Source of the DNA: an uncultured Veillonella sp.
GTDB lineage: Bacteria; Bacillota; Negativicutes; Veillonellales; Veillonellaceae
Reading direction: 5' to 3'
Assembly: GCF_915069625.1 (NCBI RefSeq)
Contig: NZ_CAJZFD010000003.1
Span: forward strand, 1 to 27,612
Length of the DNA: 27,612 nt
Shown here: positions 27,580-27,612 of the stretch, piece after piece
Layout: each line of letters begins with the position of its first letter
How positions within the stretch are numbered: position 1 is the stretch's first letter
The notes under the pieces: model-generated
Told to the model about the DNA's origin: nothing
The model's input: only the letters and a program-made list of their open reading frames with translations
Database searches by the model: none
Made by a program: the position numbers and the translations under genes

Positions 27580-27612
27580 TTGCAAAAACGTAAAGATTTT
27601 ATCTGGAAAATG
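27580..27612 (+). CDS. Start of an unrecognised gene (cut by window end)
   Basis: Eleven codons (MQKRKDFIWKM) are visible from a TTG at 27580, 9 nt after AAGGAGG (27564-27570). An in-frame GTG at 27571 abuts the ribosome-binding site and is less likely. The N-terminus is basic; a hydrophobic segment could follow but is outside the window. It does not match the start of rplM, the gene found after truA in Bacillus. Function cannot be assigned. Confidence 0.55.
   Translation, partial: MQKRKDFIWKM

Overview
The window is a single long run of housekeeping genes, all on the + strand: the 3' end of rpoC, an L7Ae-family gene, the str operon (rpsL, rpsG, fusA, tuf), the S10, spc and alpha ribosomal protein clusters, then ecfA1-ecfA2-ecfT-truA. 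Gene order, the near-universal AGGAGG ribosome-binding sites, the rpoC-ybxF-rpsL arrangement and the rplQ-ecfA1A2T-truA arrangement point to the Bacillota. The fairly low GC, an enlarged beta' subunit, a zinc-free S14 in the main operon and a short-LID adenylate kinase fit a Negativicutes member such as Veillonella. That assignment is recognition and inference, not a database result.

Layout. 1-4070 is rpoC without its first 55 or so codons, closed by a strong terminator (4087-4119). 4120-4437 is a non-coding, very AT-rich stretch with short direct repeats. A near-consensus sigma-A promoter (4438-4466) then starts a transcript carrying the L7Ae-like gene, rpsL, rpsG, fusA and tuf. A hairpin followed by TTTT (9120-9166) and a possible 14-codon leader peptide lie between tuf and rpsJ. 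From rpsJ to rplQ (9257-23645) there are 29 genes with gaps of 0-71 nt, several overlaps and no internal terminator: 27 proteins of the ribosome, translation initiation, RNA polymerase, secretion and protein maturation, plus adk and map. rpsD, often found between rpsK and rpoA, is absent. A 13-bp-stem terminator (23656-23691) ends the cluster. A 281-nt gap with candidate promoters and two hairpins precedes the overlapping ecfA1, ecfA2, ecfT, truA block, which ends in a perfect 12-bp terminator. The last 33 bases are the start of an unrecognised gene with its own promoter-like region.

How it works together. Nearly everything builds or runs the translation machinery: 30S and 50S proteins, EF-G, EF-Tu, IF-1, the alpha and beta' subunits of RNA polymerase, SecY for export, methionine aminopeptidase for N-terminal processing, adenylate kinase for nucleotide balance and TruA for tRNA modification. 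The ECF module powers vitamin or metal uptake with substrate-binding subunits that are not encoded here.

I found no new defence, mobile or biosynthetic system; there are no tRNAs, rRNAs, CRISPR arrays or insertion sequences visible. The most interesting items are a beta' insertion made of tandem copies of a normally single module inside the second zinc site, the tuf-rpsJ leader region, and the loss of zinc ligands in S14 and Adk. Several start codons were placed by ribosome-binding-site spacing and family N-termini rather than at the longest open frame (rpsG, fusA, rpsQ, rplR, rpoA, ecfA1).
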